Assembly (NCBI RefSeq): GCF_900187565.1
Contig: NZ_FYED01000012.1
Span: forward strand, 1-64,000
Source of the DNA: Pseudomonas sp. Irchel 3A7
Lineage (GTDB): Bacteria > Pseudomonadota > Gammaproteobacteria > Pseudomonadales > Pseudomonadaceae
DNA length: 64,000 nt
Direction of reading: 5' to 3'
In this document: one piece after another, positions 25,871-33,892 of the stretch
Numbering within the stretch: position 1 is the first letter of the stretch
Layout of the letters: every line of letters starts with the position of its first letter
Position numbers and translations under genes: made by a program
Notes under the pieces: model-generated
What the model was told of the DNA's origin: nothing
The model's input: the letters and a program-made list of their open reading frames with translations, nothing else
Databases searched by the model: none

Positions 25871-26437
25871 TCAGGGAACGGCAGCCAGCGGCGGCGAGGC
25901 CAGGGCTTTCTCCACAGCGGCGATGAACTCAGGGTCATCGGGCTTGGTCAGGCTGGAAAAACTGGCGATCACCTTGCCCTGGCGATCGACCACGTACTTG
26001 TAGAAATTCCAATTGGGCGCGCTGCTCTGACTGGCAAGCACCTTGAACAGGTGCGTGGCATCGTCGCCGCGGACTTTCTGCGGTTCGGTCATGGTGAAGG
26101 TCACGCCATAATTCACGTAACAGACCTTGGCGGTCTCGGCACCGTCCTTGGCTTCCTGCTTGAAGTCATTGGATGGTACGCCGATCACTTCCAGCCCCTG
26201 CTCCTTGTAACGCTGATTCAACGCCTCAAGGCTTTTGAACTGCGGCGCGAAGCCACAGAAACTGGCAGTGTTGACCACCACCAACGGCTTGCCGGCAAAG
26301 CGCTGACACAAATCGATGGACTCATTGGCGCGCAACTTGGGCAATGAGCCCTGCAACAGCGCCGGGCACTCTGCCGCTTGAGCCAATCCGCTAAACGCTA
26401 CCAGTAACGCGGGAACTGCAAACCAGCGCATCAGCAT
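25871..26437 (-). CDS. Periplasmic glutathione-peroxidase-family protein
   Basis: This 188-residue thiol peroxidase carries a Sec signal peptide (cleavage near AQA-AEC). The peroxidatic Cys61 lies in NTASFCGFAPQF, with Gln94 in the SNDFKQE block and the Trp143-Asn144-Phe145 motif in PNWNFYKYVVD. It reduces peroxides in the periplasm, probably with a thioredoxin-like reductant rather than glutathione, as in most bacterial members. The ATG at 26437 has GGAGG 7 nt upstream. It stands alone; a REP pair overlaps the region just past its stop. Confidence 0.9.
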   Translation of the reverse strand: MLMRWFAVPALLVAFSGLAQAAECPALLQGSLPKLRANESIDLCQRFAGKPLVVVNTASFCGFAPQFKSLEALNQRYKEQGLEVIGVPSNDFKQEAKDGAETAKVCYVNYGVTFTMTEPQKVRGDDATHLFKVLASQSSAPNWNFYKYVVDRQGKVIASFSSLTKPDDPEFIAAVEKALASPPLAAVP

Positions 26438-26509
26438 ATCGGTGCCTCCGTGTGAGGAATCGTCAGGATCGAAGTTACTCGCCCTGACATCCTGCTAGCA
26501 AGCCTCCCT

Positions 26510-26632
26510 CTAGCACACACTCATGCCCAACTGCATCAGCGCCAGCCCGCCCTGATGCCAGCCCCACCACGCCAGGGCCAACAGCAAGGCACAGACTGCC
26601 AAAAGGGTGACTCGCGGCCAGAGACTGTTCAT
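26510..26632 (-). CDS. 40-residue single-helix membrane peptide coupled to the MFS transporter
   Basis: This short frame reads MNSLWPRVTLLAVCALLLAL then AWWGWHQGGLALMQLGMSVC and ends at TAG (26510-26512). It has one strong hydrophobic helix at about residues 8-25 and a second weaker amphipathic part. Its ATG overlaps the TGA of the upstream MFS gene in an ATGA quadruplet, so it is very probably translated by coupling and expressed with the transporter. Small partners of transporters are known in other systems; a role as an MFS partner is inference. It is too short for most gene callers. Confidence 0.7.
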   Translation of the reverse strand: MNSLWPRVTLLAVCALLLALAWWGWHQGGLALMQLGMSVC

Positions 26633-27837
26633 GTCGCACTCATTTGGGTTTGCAGGCGCGCCACCGGCCGTTCACGCACCGGCCAGTTCAGGGCCGCCGC
26701 CATCAGGCTCAAGAGAATCGCGACTTGCCAGATCAAGTCATAGCTTCCGGTTCGATCGTACACCACCCCGCCCAACCAGCCGCCGAGGAACGAGCCGAGC
26801 TGATGAAACAGGAAAACAATCCCACCGAGCATGGACAGGTTTCGTACGCCAAACAAGGTCGCGACCGTGCCGTTGGTCAAGGGCACCGTCGACAGCCACA
26901 GGAAGCCCATGGCCATGCCGAATAGATAGGCTGTTGTCGTGGTCACCGGCGCCCAGAGGAACAGCGCAATCACCACAGCCCGCAACAAGTACAGACCCGT
27001 GAGCAACCGCGGCTTGGACATGCGCCCGCCCAGCCAGCCTGCGGTGTAGGTGCCGAAGATATTGAACAGACCGATCAGCGCCAACACCGTGGTGCCGACG
27101 GTGGCCGGAAGATGTTGATCCACCAGGTACGCCGGCAGGTGCACGCCGATGAACACCACCTGGAAGCCGCAGACAAAAAAGCCGAACGCCAGCAGCCAGA
27201 ATCCCGAATGGGAACAGGCTTCACGCAAGGCTTCGGACAGGGTTTGTTCATGCCCTAGCACCGGCAAGGGTTTGTCCTTGAGCATGCCCACCAGCGGCAC
27301 GATCAGGGCCACCAGCAACCCCAACGCCAGCAAGGCCGCGGACCAGCCGAGCCAGCCGATCAACCCGAGCGTGCCGGGCAGCATGGCGAACTGACCGAAG
27401 GAACCGGCGGCGCTGGCGATCCCCATGCCCATGCTGCGTTTCTCCGGCGGCACTGCCCGCCCGACCACGCCGAGGATCACCGAAAACGAGGTGCCGGACA
27501 GACCGATGCCGATCAACAGGCCGGCACTTAGCGACAAAGTCACCGCCGAGTCGGACAGGCCCATGAACACCAGGCCCAGGGCATACAGAACGCCACCGAT
27601 GAGCACCACTTTCGCCGCGCCAAAGCGATCGGCCAGCGCGCCGGTGAACGGTTGCGCCAGGCCCCAGATCAGGTTTTGCAGGGCGATGGCGAAGGCAAAG
27701 ACTTCCCGCCCCCAGCCGAATTCGGCACTCATCGGCGCGAGGAACAAGCCGAAGCCATGTCGAACGCCCAGAGACAACGCAAGAATCAGCGCACTCCCCA
27801 ACAGAACCCAACCGCACGTACGCCACATCGATGTCAT
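26629..27837 (-). CDS. MFS transporter (OxlT/monocarboxylate-like), MarR controlled
   Basis: This 402-residue protein has twelve predicted helices, MFS motif A-like GALADRFGAAKVVLIGG and an RSMGMGIASAAGSFGQFAMLP block typical of OxlT/oxalate-formate-antiporter-like transporters. I chose the ATG at 27837, which follows CGGAGAAC by a few bases; the 15 residues encoded upstream are basic and would run through the operator. A perfect 16-bp palindrome lies 16 bp upstream, and a MarR gene is the next gene upstream on the same strand. Substrate unknown. Confidence 0.87.
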   Translation of the reverse strand: MTSMWRTCGWVLLGSALILALSLGVRHGFGLFLAPMSAEFGWGREVFAFAIALQNLIWGLAQPFTGALADRFGAAKVVLIGGVLYALGLVFMGLSDSAVTLSLSAGLLIGIGLSGTSFSVILGVVGRAVPPEKRSMGMGIASAAGSFGQFAMLPGTLGLIGWLGWSAALLALGLLVALIVPLVGMLKDKPLPVLGHEQTLSEALREACSHSGFWLLAFGFFVCGFQVVFIGVHLPAYLVDQHLPATVGTTVLALIGLFNIFGTYTAGWLGGRMSKPRLLTGLYLLRAVVIALFLWAPVTTTTAYLFGMAMGFLWLSTVPLTNGTVATLFGVRNLSMLGGIVFLFHQLGSFLGGWLGGVVYDRTGSYDLIWQVAILLSLMAAALNWPVRERPVARLQTQMSAT

Positions 27838-27852
27838 TCTTGTTCTCCGGTC

Positions 27853-27868
27853 GCGGGTATATACCCGC
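27853..27868. promoter_or_regulatory. MarR operator candidate upstream of the MFS gene
   Basis: GCGGGTATATACCCGC is a perfect 16-bp palindrome, 16 bp before the MFS start. Nearly the same core recurs upstream of the marR-type gene at 28299-28312. Confidence 0.75.
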
Positions 27869-27889
27869 TTAAGATCAAACAAACCGGCA

Positions 27890-28294
27890 TCAAGCCAGTT
27901 CGTCCAGCAACTTCAACAACGTTTCACGCTTTTCGGCGCCCAGACGATCAACCAATCGCTGCTGCGCCGCCTCCCAGGCCGGCAAGGCTGCTTTTAGCCG
28001 CTCGGCTCCGGCCTCGGTCAGCAGGACGATACGATTGCGCATGTCCTCGCCTTCCACCAGCGTCACCAGGCCTTCGCCTTCCAGTACCCGAAGATTACGC
28101 CCCAGGGTGCTGCGATCCAGCCCCATGGCTTCGGCCAACGTGGAAATGCTCGGTTGATCCAGACGCTGCAGATTGCACAGCAAAGAATACTGCGCAACGT
28201 TGATCCCGAAGCCATCGAGAGCGCCGTCGTAGTGCCTGCTGACGCCACGGGCGGCGCGACGCAGGTTGATACATAAACATTGGGAGTCGAGCAT
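27890..28294 (-). CDS. MarR-family transcriptional regulator
   Basis: This 134-residue winged-helix repressor shows the MarR core: AQYSLLCNLQRLDQPSISTLAEAMGLDRSTLGRNLRVLEGEGLVTLVEGEDMRNRIVLLTEAG. The DR.....LT wing motif is visible. It reads MLDSQCLCINLRRAARGVSRHYD at its N-terminus, and the two Cys residues there could sense oxidants. The ATG at 28294 lacks a ribosome site, and a second copy of the palindromic operator core sits only 5 bp upstream. It probably represses itself and the downstream MFS gene. The ligand is unknown. Confidence 0.88.
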   Translation of the reverse strand: MLDSQCLCINLRRAARGVSRHYDGALDGFGINVAQYSLLCNLQRLDQPSISTLAEAMGLDRSTLGRNLRVLEGEGLVTLVEGEDMRNRIVLLTEAGAERLKAALPAWEAAQQRLVDRLGAEKRETLLKLLDELA

Positions 28295-28298
28295 GGTG

Positions 28299-28312
28299 CG
28301 TGTATATACCCG
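28299..28312. promoter_or_regulatory. Second MarR operator candidate
   Basis: CGTGTATATACCCG matches the palindrome at 27853-27868 at 13 of 14 core positions and lies 5 bp upstream of the MarR start codon, suggesting autoregulation. Confidence 0.7.
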
Positions 28313-28349
28313 TGGTTGAATGATTGCAAATTTATGTTACACCGAACCC

Positions 28350-28452
28350 CTGTAGGAGCGAGCTTGCTCGCGATGGGCGTCAACGATAATGCGTGCTTTC
28401 TGAATAAACGCGGCGGTCTCGAATGCATCGTGATGCGAGCTCGCTCCTACAG
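28350..28452. repeat. REP pair with partly decayed right arm
   Basis: CTGTAGGAGCGAGCTTGCTC (left) faces ATGCGAGCTCGCTCCTACAG (right, shortened core). It overlaps the stop region of cobV. Confidence 0.85.
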
Positions 28453-29181
28453 GACTAGCGCAAGCCCTACTAGCACCGCCACTTCCAGCAACTCCAGCAA
28501 CGCGCCGGCCGTATCCCCTGTCGTCCCGCCCAGTCGCCGCAACATCACTTGCCTTAACCAGACGAACAGCGCAACGCCCAACAACACGGCGAACACGCCC
28601 TGAATACCCGCGATCAGCAGACAAACCAAAGCGCTGAGTGCCAACACCTGCTTGCCCGCCGACCGCGGAAGATGATCGGCCAGTGCCTGCCCCAGACCGC
28701 CAGGACGCACATAGGGCGTGGTCAGGAATAACCCCAGCAACGCGCTGCGCCCCAGCAACGGAACGATGATCAGCGCCACGGCGTGCTGCTGTTCGATCAA
28801 CGCCAGCAACGCGGCAAATTTCAGCAGCAGCACCAAGACCAGCGTAACCACTGCGATCGGTCCGCTGCGCGGGTCTTTCATGATCGTCAGTGTGCGCTCA
28901 CGGTCGCCATATCCACCGAGCCAGGCGTCGGCGCTGTCGGCCAGACCGTCCAGGTGCAACGCCCCGCTGAGCAACACCCAAACCGTCAGCAACAGCGCTG
29001 CGTGCAACAACAAGGGTGCGCCCAGCAACAGCCAGTTCAATGCCCATAGAATCCCGCCGAACAACAAGCCCACCAGCGGATAAAACAGCAGCGATCGCCC
29101 CAGCTCTTGCGGCGCCGGCATGCCCGACAATCGTATCGGCAGGCTGCTGAGAAATTGCAGGGCGATCCAGAACGGCAACAT
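28447..29181 (-). CDS. cobV: Adenosylcobinamide-GDP ribazoletransferase (cobalamin synthase)
   Basis: This 244-residue inner-membrane enzyme joins alpha-ribazole(-phosphate) to adenosylcobinamide-GDP, the last assembly step. It shows several hydrophobic helices and the family block LSGALHLDGLADSADAWLGGYGDRERTLTIMKDPRSGPIAV, in which the Asp-rich HLDGLADSADA binds metal. It corresponds to CobS of Salmonella and CobV of pseudomonads. I chose the ATG at 29181; a TTG at 29187 overlapping the upstream stop is possible. It is the last gene of the cobalamin operon, and its 3' end touches a REP pair. Confidence 0.94.
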   Translation of the reverse strand: MLPFWIALQFLSSLPIRLSGMPAPQELGRSLLFYPLVGLLFGGILWALNWLLLGAPLLLHAALLLTVWVLLSGALHLDGLADSADAWLGGYGDRERTLTIMKDPRSGPIAVVTLVLVLLLKFAALLALIEQQHAVALIIVPLLGRSALLGLFLTTPYVRPGGLGQALADHLPRSAGKQVLALSALVCLLIAGIQGVFAVLLGVALFVWLRQVMLRRLGGTTGDTAGALLELLEVAVLVGLALVL

Positions 29182-29183
29182 GA

Positions 29184-29759
29184 TCAATGCACTTCCCTCA
29201 ACAAGCCATCGGCATCAACCGATAGCGAGAACAGTGCTCCATGACCCACTTCGACGTTGAGCAACTGCTCACGAGGCAAACCTCGGGCTTGAGCCAGCAA
29301 CAAACGCATGACCCCGCCATGGCTGATCAGCAACACACGCTCGCCGGCGTACGCCGCTTGCAAACGCGCCACTGCCGCCCGCACCCGCACAGAAAATTCG
29401 GCCACCGGCTCTCCCTGAGGCGGGGTGAATGAATAAGGATCCGCCCAAAACAACCCCAGGGCTTCGGCATCGGTTTCCATCAACGCCGCGGCGCTCTGCC
29501 CTTCCCAACGACCAAAGTGCAGTTCCTGCAGGTTCTGATCGAACGCTACCGGTAAGCCCATTTGCCCGGCGAGTTCCTCAGCGAAGCGCGCACAACGCTG
29601 CAACGGTGAGCTGATCACACGATCCCAAGGCCCCTGCTTTATCACGGCCGCGCGCATCTGCTGCCAACCCTTTTCGGTCAGCGCATCGTCGAGACTGCCA
29701 CGCAAGCCGCCGCCGAGTTCGGTTTCGCCATGACGCAGCAGATCCAGGCGCAAAATCAT
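29184..29759 (-). CDS. Histidine phosphatase, alpha-ribazole-phosphatase type
   Basis: This 191-residue phosphoglycerate-mutase-like phosphatase has the catalytic motif LLRHGET (phospho-His10), a second-site Glu in LQELHFGRWEG and HGGVMRLLL for the second histidine. In the nucleotide-loop pathway it removes phosphate from alpha-ribazole phosphate or from cobalamin phosphate. It corresponds to Salmonella CobC; that name is avoided because pseudomonad cobC is the decarboxylase at 32900-33892. Its ATG overlaps the cobU stop (ATGA), and it ends 3 bp before the cobV start. Confidence 0.9.
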   Translation of the reverse strand: MILRLDLLRHGETELGGGLRGSLDDALTEKGWQQMRAAVIKQGPWDRVISSPLQRCARFAEELAGQMGLPVAFDQNLQELHFGRWEGQSAAALMETDAEALGLFWADPYSFTPPQGEPVAEFSVRVRAAVARLQAAYAGERVLLISHGGVMRLLLAQARGLPREQLLNVEVGHGALFSLSVDADGLLREVH

Positions 29760-30811
29760 GCCGGACGATCCGCGACCGCCGCTTCAGCGAACGTCGCCAT
29801 TTGCCCGTGCAGGTCACACGCAAGCCGCAACAACGGCACGGCCAGTGCCGCGCCGCTGCCTTCGCCCAGACGCAAACCGAGGTCGAGCAACGGCTCGGCG
29901 CCCAGGGTTTCCAGCACATGCCGATGCCCGGGCTCGGCGCCACGATGACCAAACAACAGCCACTGACGGCATTCAGGATTCAGGCGGACCGCGACCAACG
30001 CGGCAACGCTGCAGATGAAGCCGTCCACCAACACTGCAACACCTTCCTGGGCACAGGCCAGATAAGCGCCAACCAGTGCTGCGATTTCGAAGCCGCCCAG
30101 ATTGAACAGGGTTTGCAAGGCATCGCCACGTTGAGCGCCATGCAAGGCCAATGCGCGTTCAATCACCTCGGCCTTGTGGCTGACACCCGCCGCATTCAAA
30201 CCGGTGCCCGGCCCGGCCAGATGCACCACCGGGCATTCGAGCAAGGCACAGGCCAGCGCGCTGGCGGCAGTGGTGTTGCCGATGCCCATCTCGCCACCGA
30301 TGAACAACTGCGCACCGCCCGCTTTCGCCCGCCATACGCTGTCACGACCGGCCTGCAGAGCGAGTTCGCCTTGAGCCGCGGTCATCGCCGGACCCTGCGC
30401 GAAATTCGCCGTGCCCGGGCCGACGTTCAGGTGACGCACCCCCGGCAGGTTCAACGATGGCGTGACCGTTCCCAGATCCACCACTTCGAGGCAAGCCCCC
30501 AGCTGCCGCGCCAATACGCTGATCGCCGCACCGCCGTTGACGAAGTTATGCAGCATCTGCCCGGTGACTTCCTGGGGAAACGCCGACACCCCTTCGGCCA
30601 CCACGCCGTGATCACCGGCAAAAATTGCGATCGACACCTGCTCCAGACTCGGCTTGACCCGCCCCTGCAATCCCGCCAGTTGCACCGCCACCGACTCAAG
30701 TTGACCGAGAGATCCGGCCGGCTTGGTCAGTTGCTGTTGGCGGGCTAGCGCCTGCTCGACCGCCTGGGCGTCGATCACTTGGCACGGGTTCAGCCACCAG
30801 GATGGGTTCAT
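29756..30811 (-). CDS. cobU: Nicotinate-nucleotide--dimethylbenzimidazole phosphoribosyltransferase
   Basis: This 351-residue enzyme activates 5,6-dimethylbenzimidazole to alpha-ribazole phosphate, using nicotinate mononucleotide. Visible blocks include KPAGSLGQLESVAVQLAGLQG, IFAGDHGVVAEGVSAFPQEVTGQM, GEMGIGNTTAASAL and LGEGSGAALA, where the Glu at residue 317 is the expected catalytic base. It is CobT in Salmonella naming and CobU in Pseudomonas. I chose the ATG at 30811, which has AAGGA upstream and forms an ATGA overlap with the cobP stop; a longer in-frame version would overlap cobP wholly. Confidence 0.95.
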   Translation of the reverse strand: MNPSWWLNPCQVIDAQAVEQALARQQQLTKPAGSLGQLESVAVQLAGLQGRVKPSLEQVSIAIFAGDHGVVAEGVSAFPQEVTGQMLHNFVNGGAAISVLARQLGACLEVVDLGTVTPSLNLPGVRHLNVGPGTANFAQGPAMTAAQGELALQAGRDSVWRAKAGGAQLFIGGEMGIGNTTAASALACALLECPVVHLAGPGTGLNAAGVSHKAEVIERALALHGAQRGDALQTLFNLGGFEIAALVGAYLACAQEGVAVLVDGFICSVAALVAVRLNPECRQWLLFGHRGAEPGHRHVLETLGAEPLLDLGLRLGEGSGAALAVPLLRLACDLHGQMATFAEAAVADRPA

Positions 30812-31329
30812 AACGCAGTTCCTTTCAAAGTCAGGGGCAGGCCGGCGACGGTCAGGACAACTCGCTGACAACGCTCGGCCAGAGCTTGATGCAGCCAACC
30901 GGCTTCATCGACATAGCGGCGAGTCAACTCGCCCAGCGGCACGACACCCATTCCGGTCTCGTTGCTGACAAAAATGATTTCCCCCGGCAGTGACGCCAGG
31001 CACTCCAGCAAGGCTTCTCGCTCGGCGTTCAGGCGCTCGGCATCGTCCTGCATCAGCAGATTGGTCAGCCACAGGGTCAGGCAATCGACCAACAGGCAAT
31101 GATCGGCGCGAGCGTTTTCGCGCAGGACACGAGCCAGTTCCAGAGGTTCTTCGATCAACGACCATTCGGCCGGACGACGGGCGCGATGATGGGCGACCCG
31201 CTGGCTCATTTCGCCGTCCAGGGGTTGGCTGGTGGCGATGTAGGTCACCTGGAGCTGACTGTCTGTTGCCAGTTTTTCGGCCAGGCGGCTTTTGCCAGAG
31301 CGGGCGCCGCCGAGGATCAGTTGGAGCAT
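30808..31329 (-). CDS. cobP: Adenosylcobinamide kinase/guanylyltransferase
   Basis: This 173-residue bifunctional enzyme phosphorylates adenosylcobinamide and transfers GMP to it. The P-loop GGARSGKS (residues 7-14) is clear, followed by the guanylylation region RVAHHRARRP and VDCLTLWLTNLL. I chose the ATG at 31329 with AAGG 9 nt upstream. The 21 residues that could be added before it (MGASLLAKAP...) are encoded by REP DNA and are not part of the family. It follows cobQ after a perfect REPIN and overlaps cobU by 4 nt. Confidence 0.95.
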   Translation of the reverse strand: MLQLILGGARSGKSRLAEKLATDSQLQVTYIATSQPLDGEMSQRVAHHRARRPAEWSLIEEPLELARVLRENARADHCLLVDCLTLWLTNLLMQDDAERLNAEREALLECLASLPGEIIFVSNETGMGVVPLGELTRRYVDEAGWLHQALAERCQRVVLTVAGLPLTLKGTAL

Positions 31330-31363
31330 GGTTATCAACCTTCTAATTGGCGGTGTAACGACT

Positions 31364-31439
31364 GGCGCCTTCGCGAGCAGGCTCGCTCCCACATTGGAAC
31401 GCGGTCAACTGTGGGAGCGAGCCTGCTCGCGAAGGCGCC
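31364..31439. repeat. Perfect 30-bp REPIN between cobQ and cobP
   Basis: The arms 31364-31393 and 31410-31439 are exact inverted copies of 30 bp around a 16-bp centre. It is the longest perfect palindrome in the window and the only sizeable gap inside the cobalamin operon. Confidence 0.93.
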
Positions 31440-31451
31440 CTAAAGAACACC

Positions 31452-32903
31452 TCAAATCCCGCAGAGCTCACGCAACAGCGCGGTATCGAGATGCTGGTCC
31501 ACCAAATCCGCCAAGCGCTCGATATCCCGCTCGCGCAACCCGTGGTAATCCACATCCTGCACAGCCTGCAAACCGGCCCAGCGCAACAACGCACTGCAGG
31601 CCGCCGGTGATTCAAACAAGCCGTGCAGGTAGGTGCCGAGAATCTGCCCGTCGATACTTTGCGCACCGTCACAACGACCATCATCGAGCTGCACCGCGGT
31701 GTTTTCCAACGCCGCTCCGGTAGTCACGCCGGCATGGATTTCATAGCCGCTGACTTCAGCATTCTCCAGCGCCAGGCGCCCACGCACATTGCGCAGTTGC
31801 TTCTGTGCTTCGAGCCGGGTTTCGAACGCCAGCAACCCCAGGCCGATGCTGGAACCCGGCGCGCCTTCAAGGCCCAGCGGATCGTGTACCTGCTCACCGA
31901 GCATTTGCAGGCCGCCGCAGATGCCCAGCACTTTCCCGCCATAGCGCAGATGTCGAGAGATCGCGGTGTCCCAGCCGTTGGCCCGCAGATAAGCGAGATC
32001 ACTGCGCACGCTTTTCGAGCCGGGAAGAATGATCAGATCGGCCGGTGGAATCGCCTGGCCGGGGCCGATGAATTGCAGGTCCACTTGCGGATGCAGGCGC
32101 AACGGGTCGAAGTCGGTGTGATTACTGATGCGCGGCAGCACCGGCACCACCACTTTCAACACCTGCTCAGCCTTGTCGGTCTGGCGCTGATCGATACCGT
32201 CCTCGGCTTCCAGATGCAGGTCCATTACGTATGGCAACACGCCGATCACCGGTTTGCCGGTGCGTTGCTCCAGCCAGTCCAGGCCCGGTTGCAGCAAAGC
32301 GATATCGCCACGAAAACGGTTGATGATGAAGCCCTTGACCCGCGCCTGTTCGCTGGGCGACAGCAGCTCCAGCGTGCCCACCAGATGGGCGAACACTCCG
32401 CCTCGATTGATGTCGGCGATCAGCACCACCGGACAATCCACCGCTTCGGCGAAGCCCATGTTGGCAATGTCGCCGGCACGCAGATTGATCTCGGCAGGCG
32501 AACCGGCACCTTCGACCATCACCAGCGGATAGGCCGCGCTCAACCGGGCATGGGAGGCCAACACCGCTTGCATGGCGATGGCTTTGTAGTCGTGATAAGC
32601 CACGGCATTCATGGTCGTGACTGCACGACCGTGGATGATCACCTGGGCGCCGGTGTCGCTGTTGGGTTTGAGCAGCACCGGGTTCATGTCCGTGTGCGGT
32701 TCGAGATACGCGGCCTGGGCCTGCACCGCTTGTGCGCGACCGATCTCGCCACCGTCGGCCGTCACCGCGCTGTTGAGCGCCATGTTCTGCGGCTTGAATG
32801 GCACCACGTCTACACCCTGACGCGTGACCCAACGGCACAGCGCCGTCACCAGCGTGCTTTTGCCGGCGTCCGATGTGGTGCCCTGCACCATCAAGGTGGT
32901 CAT
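31452..32903 (-). CDS. cobQ: Cobyric acid synthase
   Basis: This 483-residue amidotransferase amidates four carboxylates of adenosylcobyrinic acid a,c-diamide. It has an N-terminal dethiobiotin-synthetase-like ATPase domain (MVQGTTSDAGKSTLVTAL, PFKPQNMALNSAVTADGGEIGRAQA) and a C-terminal class I glutaminase domain with the nucleophilic Cys in VLGICGGLQMLGE (about residue 329) and YLHGLFES for the His. Its ATG overlaps the cobC stop (ATGA). A REPIN follows its stop by about 12 bp. Confidence 0.96.
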   Translation of the reverse strand: MTTLMVQGTTSDAGKSTLVTALCRWVTRQGVDVVPFKPQNMALNSAVTADGGEIGRAQAVQAQAAYLEPHTDMNPVLLKPNSDTGAQVIIHGRAVTTMNAVAYHDYKAIAMQAVLASHARLSAAYPLVMVEGAGSPAEINLRAGDIANMGFAEAVDCPVVLIADINRGGVFAHLVGTLELLSPSEQARVKGFIINRFRGDIALLQPGLDWLEQRTGKPVIGVLPYVMDLHLEAEDGIDQRQTDKAEQVLKVVVPVLPRISNHTDFDPLRLHPQVDLQFIGPGQAIPPADLIILPGSKSVRSDLAYLRANGWDTAISRHLRYGGKVLGICGGLQMLGEQVHDPLGLEGAPGSSIGLGLLAFETRLEAQKQLRNVRGRLALENAEVSGYEIHAGVTTGAALENTAVQLDDGRCDGAQSIDGQILGTYLHGLFESPAACSALLRWAGLQAVQDVDYHGLRERDIERLADLVDQHLDTALLRELCGI

Positions 32904-33892
32904 GAGGCTTCCTTGGCAAAGTCTTCAAATGCGGCGGCGAGGCGTGTCCAGTCGGCTTCATCGGCCGGCAAGCCAAAACGCAGGCTGCTGTTCAGCGTGA
33001 ACAATCGCAGCAGAATGCCACGCCGGGCCATGAATTCATGGAGCTCTTCGGCGCGTTCGGTGATCAGCCATTGGAACAAGGCGCAACCGCCCTGGGGTTT
33101 GAAACCGTGCTGCTCAAGCAACGACGCCAACCGTTCGCTGGCCTCCTCGGCTCGCACCCGTTGCCGCACATGCCCTTCGGTATCGCGCAGGCAAGCCTGG
33201 CCCAGCACCCGGGTCGGGCCGCTCACCGCCCAGGGTCCGACCTGTTCGGCGAGCAACTTGAGCAATTTGCGCTCGGCCAGGACAAACCCCAGACGCACCC
33301 CGGCCAGGCCGAAAAACTTGCCGAACGAACGCAGCACAATCAGTCCGACCTGATGAGCAAACGGCGCCACACTCAGGTGCGGCGTGTTATCCATGAACGC
33401 TTCGTCCACCACCAGCCAGCCACCGCGCTGGGCCAGCCGCGAATGCCAATCGAGCAATCGCGCAGGCGTCAGGCTCAGGCCGGTGGGATTGTTCGGGTTG
33501 ACCACCACCAGCACATCGAGACTGTCGACAAAGAAATCGACTTCCTGCTCCAGCACCTCGCGCACGATGTAGCCATTACGACGCCAGGCTTCGGCATGTT
33601 CGGCGTAACACGGCGACAGCACGCCGACCTTGCCCGCCCGGCGCAATCGCGGCAGCAACTGGATGGCCATTTGCGAACCGGCCACCGGCAGTGCTTGCAA
33701 GGTGCCGTAGTAGTCGCAGGCGGCCTGCTCCAGGCCGTCATCGGTTTCCGGCAAGCGTGCCCAGGCCCGCAGCGGGATCTGCGGCACCGGGAACGGCCAG
33801 GGCGCCAGGCCGCTGGACAGGTCAAGCCAATCGGCTTGCGCGATGCCGTATTCGAGCGCCGCCTTGCGCAACCGTCCACCGTGTTCAAGCAT
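32900..33892 (-). CDS. cobC: L-threonine-O-3-phosphate decarboxylase
   Basis: This 330-residue PLP enzyme of the aminotransferase I/II fold makes (R)-1-amino-2-propanol phosphate for the nucleotide loop. The pyridoxal lysine is Lys192 in RSFGKFFGLAGVRLGF; NPNNPTG and VVDEAFMD are the usual cofactor-contact motifs. It corresponds to Salmonella CobD. The ATG at 33892 overlaps the 3' end of cobD by 8 nt and its own stop overlaps the cobQ start. Confidence 0.94.
   Translation of the reverse strand: MLEHGGRLRKAALEYGIAQADWLDLSSGLAPWPFPVPQIPLRAWARLPETDDGLEQAACDYYGTLQALPVAGSQMAIQLLPRLRRAGKVGVLSPCYAEHAEAWRRNGYIVREVLEQEVDFFVDSLDVLVVVNPNNPTGLSLTPARLLDWHSRLAQRGGWLVVDEAFMDNTPHLSVAPFAHQVGLIVLRSFGKFFGLAGVRLGFVLAERKLLKLLAEQVGPWAVSGPTRVLGQACLRDTEGHVRQRVRAEEASERLASLLEQHGFKPQGGCALFQWLITERAEELHEFMARRGILLRLFTLNSSLRFGLPADEADWTRLAAAFEDFAKEAS

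Noticed and set aside
31330..31392. N-terminal extension of CobP starting MGASLLAKAP
   Set aside because: These residues are the translation of a REP sequence. The same MGASLLAK string appears from other REPs, and the ATG at 31329 has the ribosome site.
31623..33353. 576-codon plus-strand frame over cobQ and cobC
   Set aside because: It runs antisense to two enzymes with intact catalytic motifs and spans their junction. No ribosome site and no protein-like composition.
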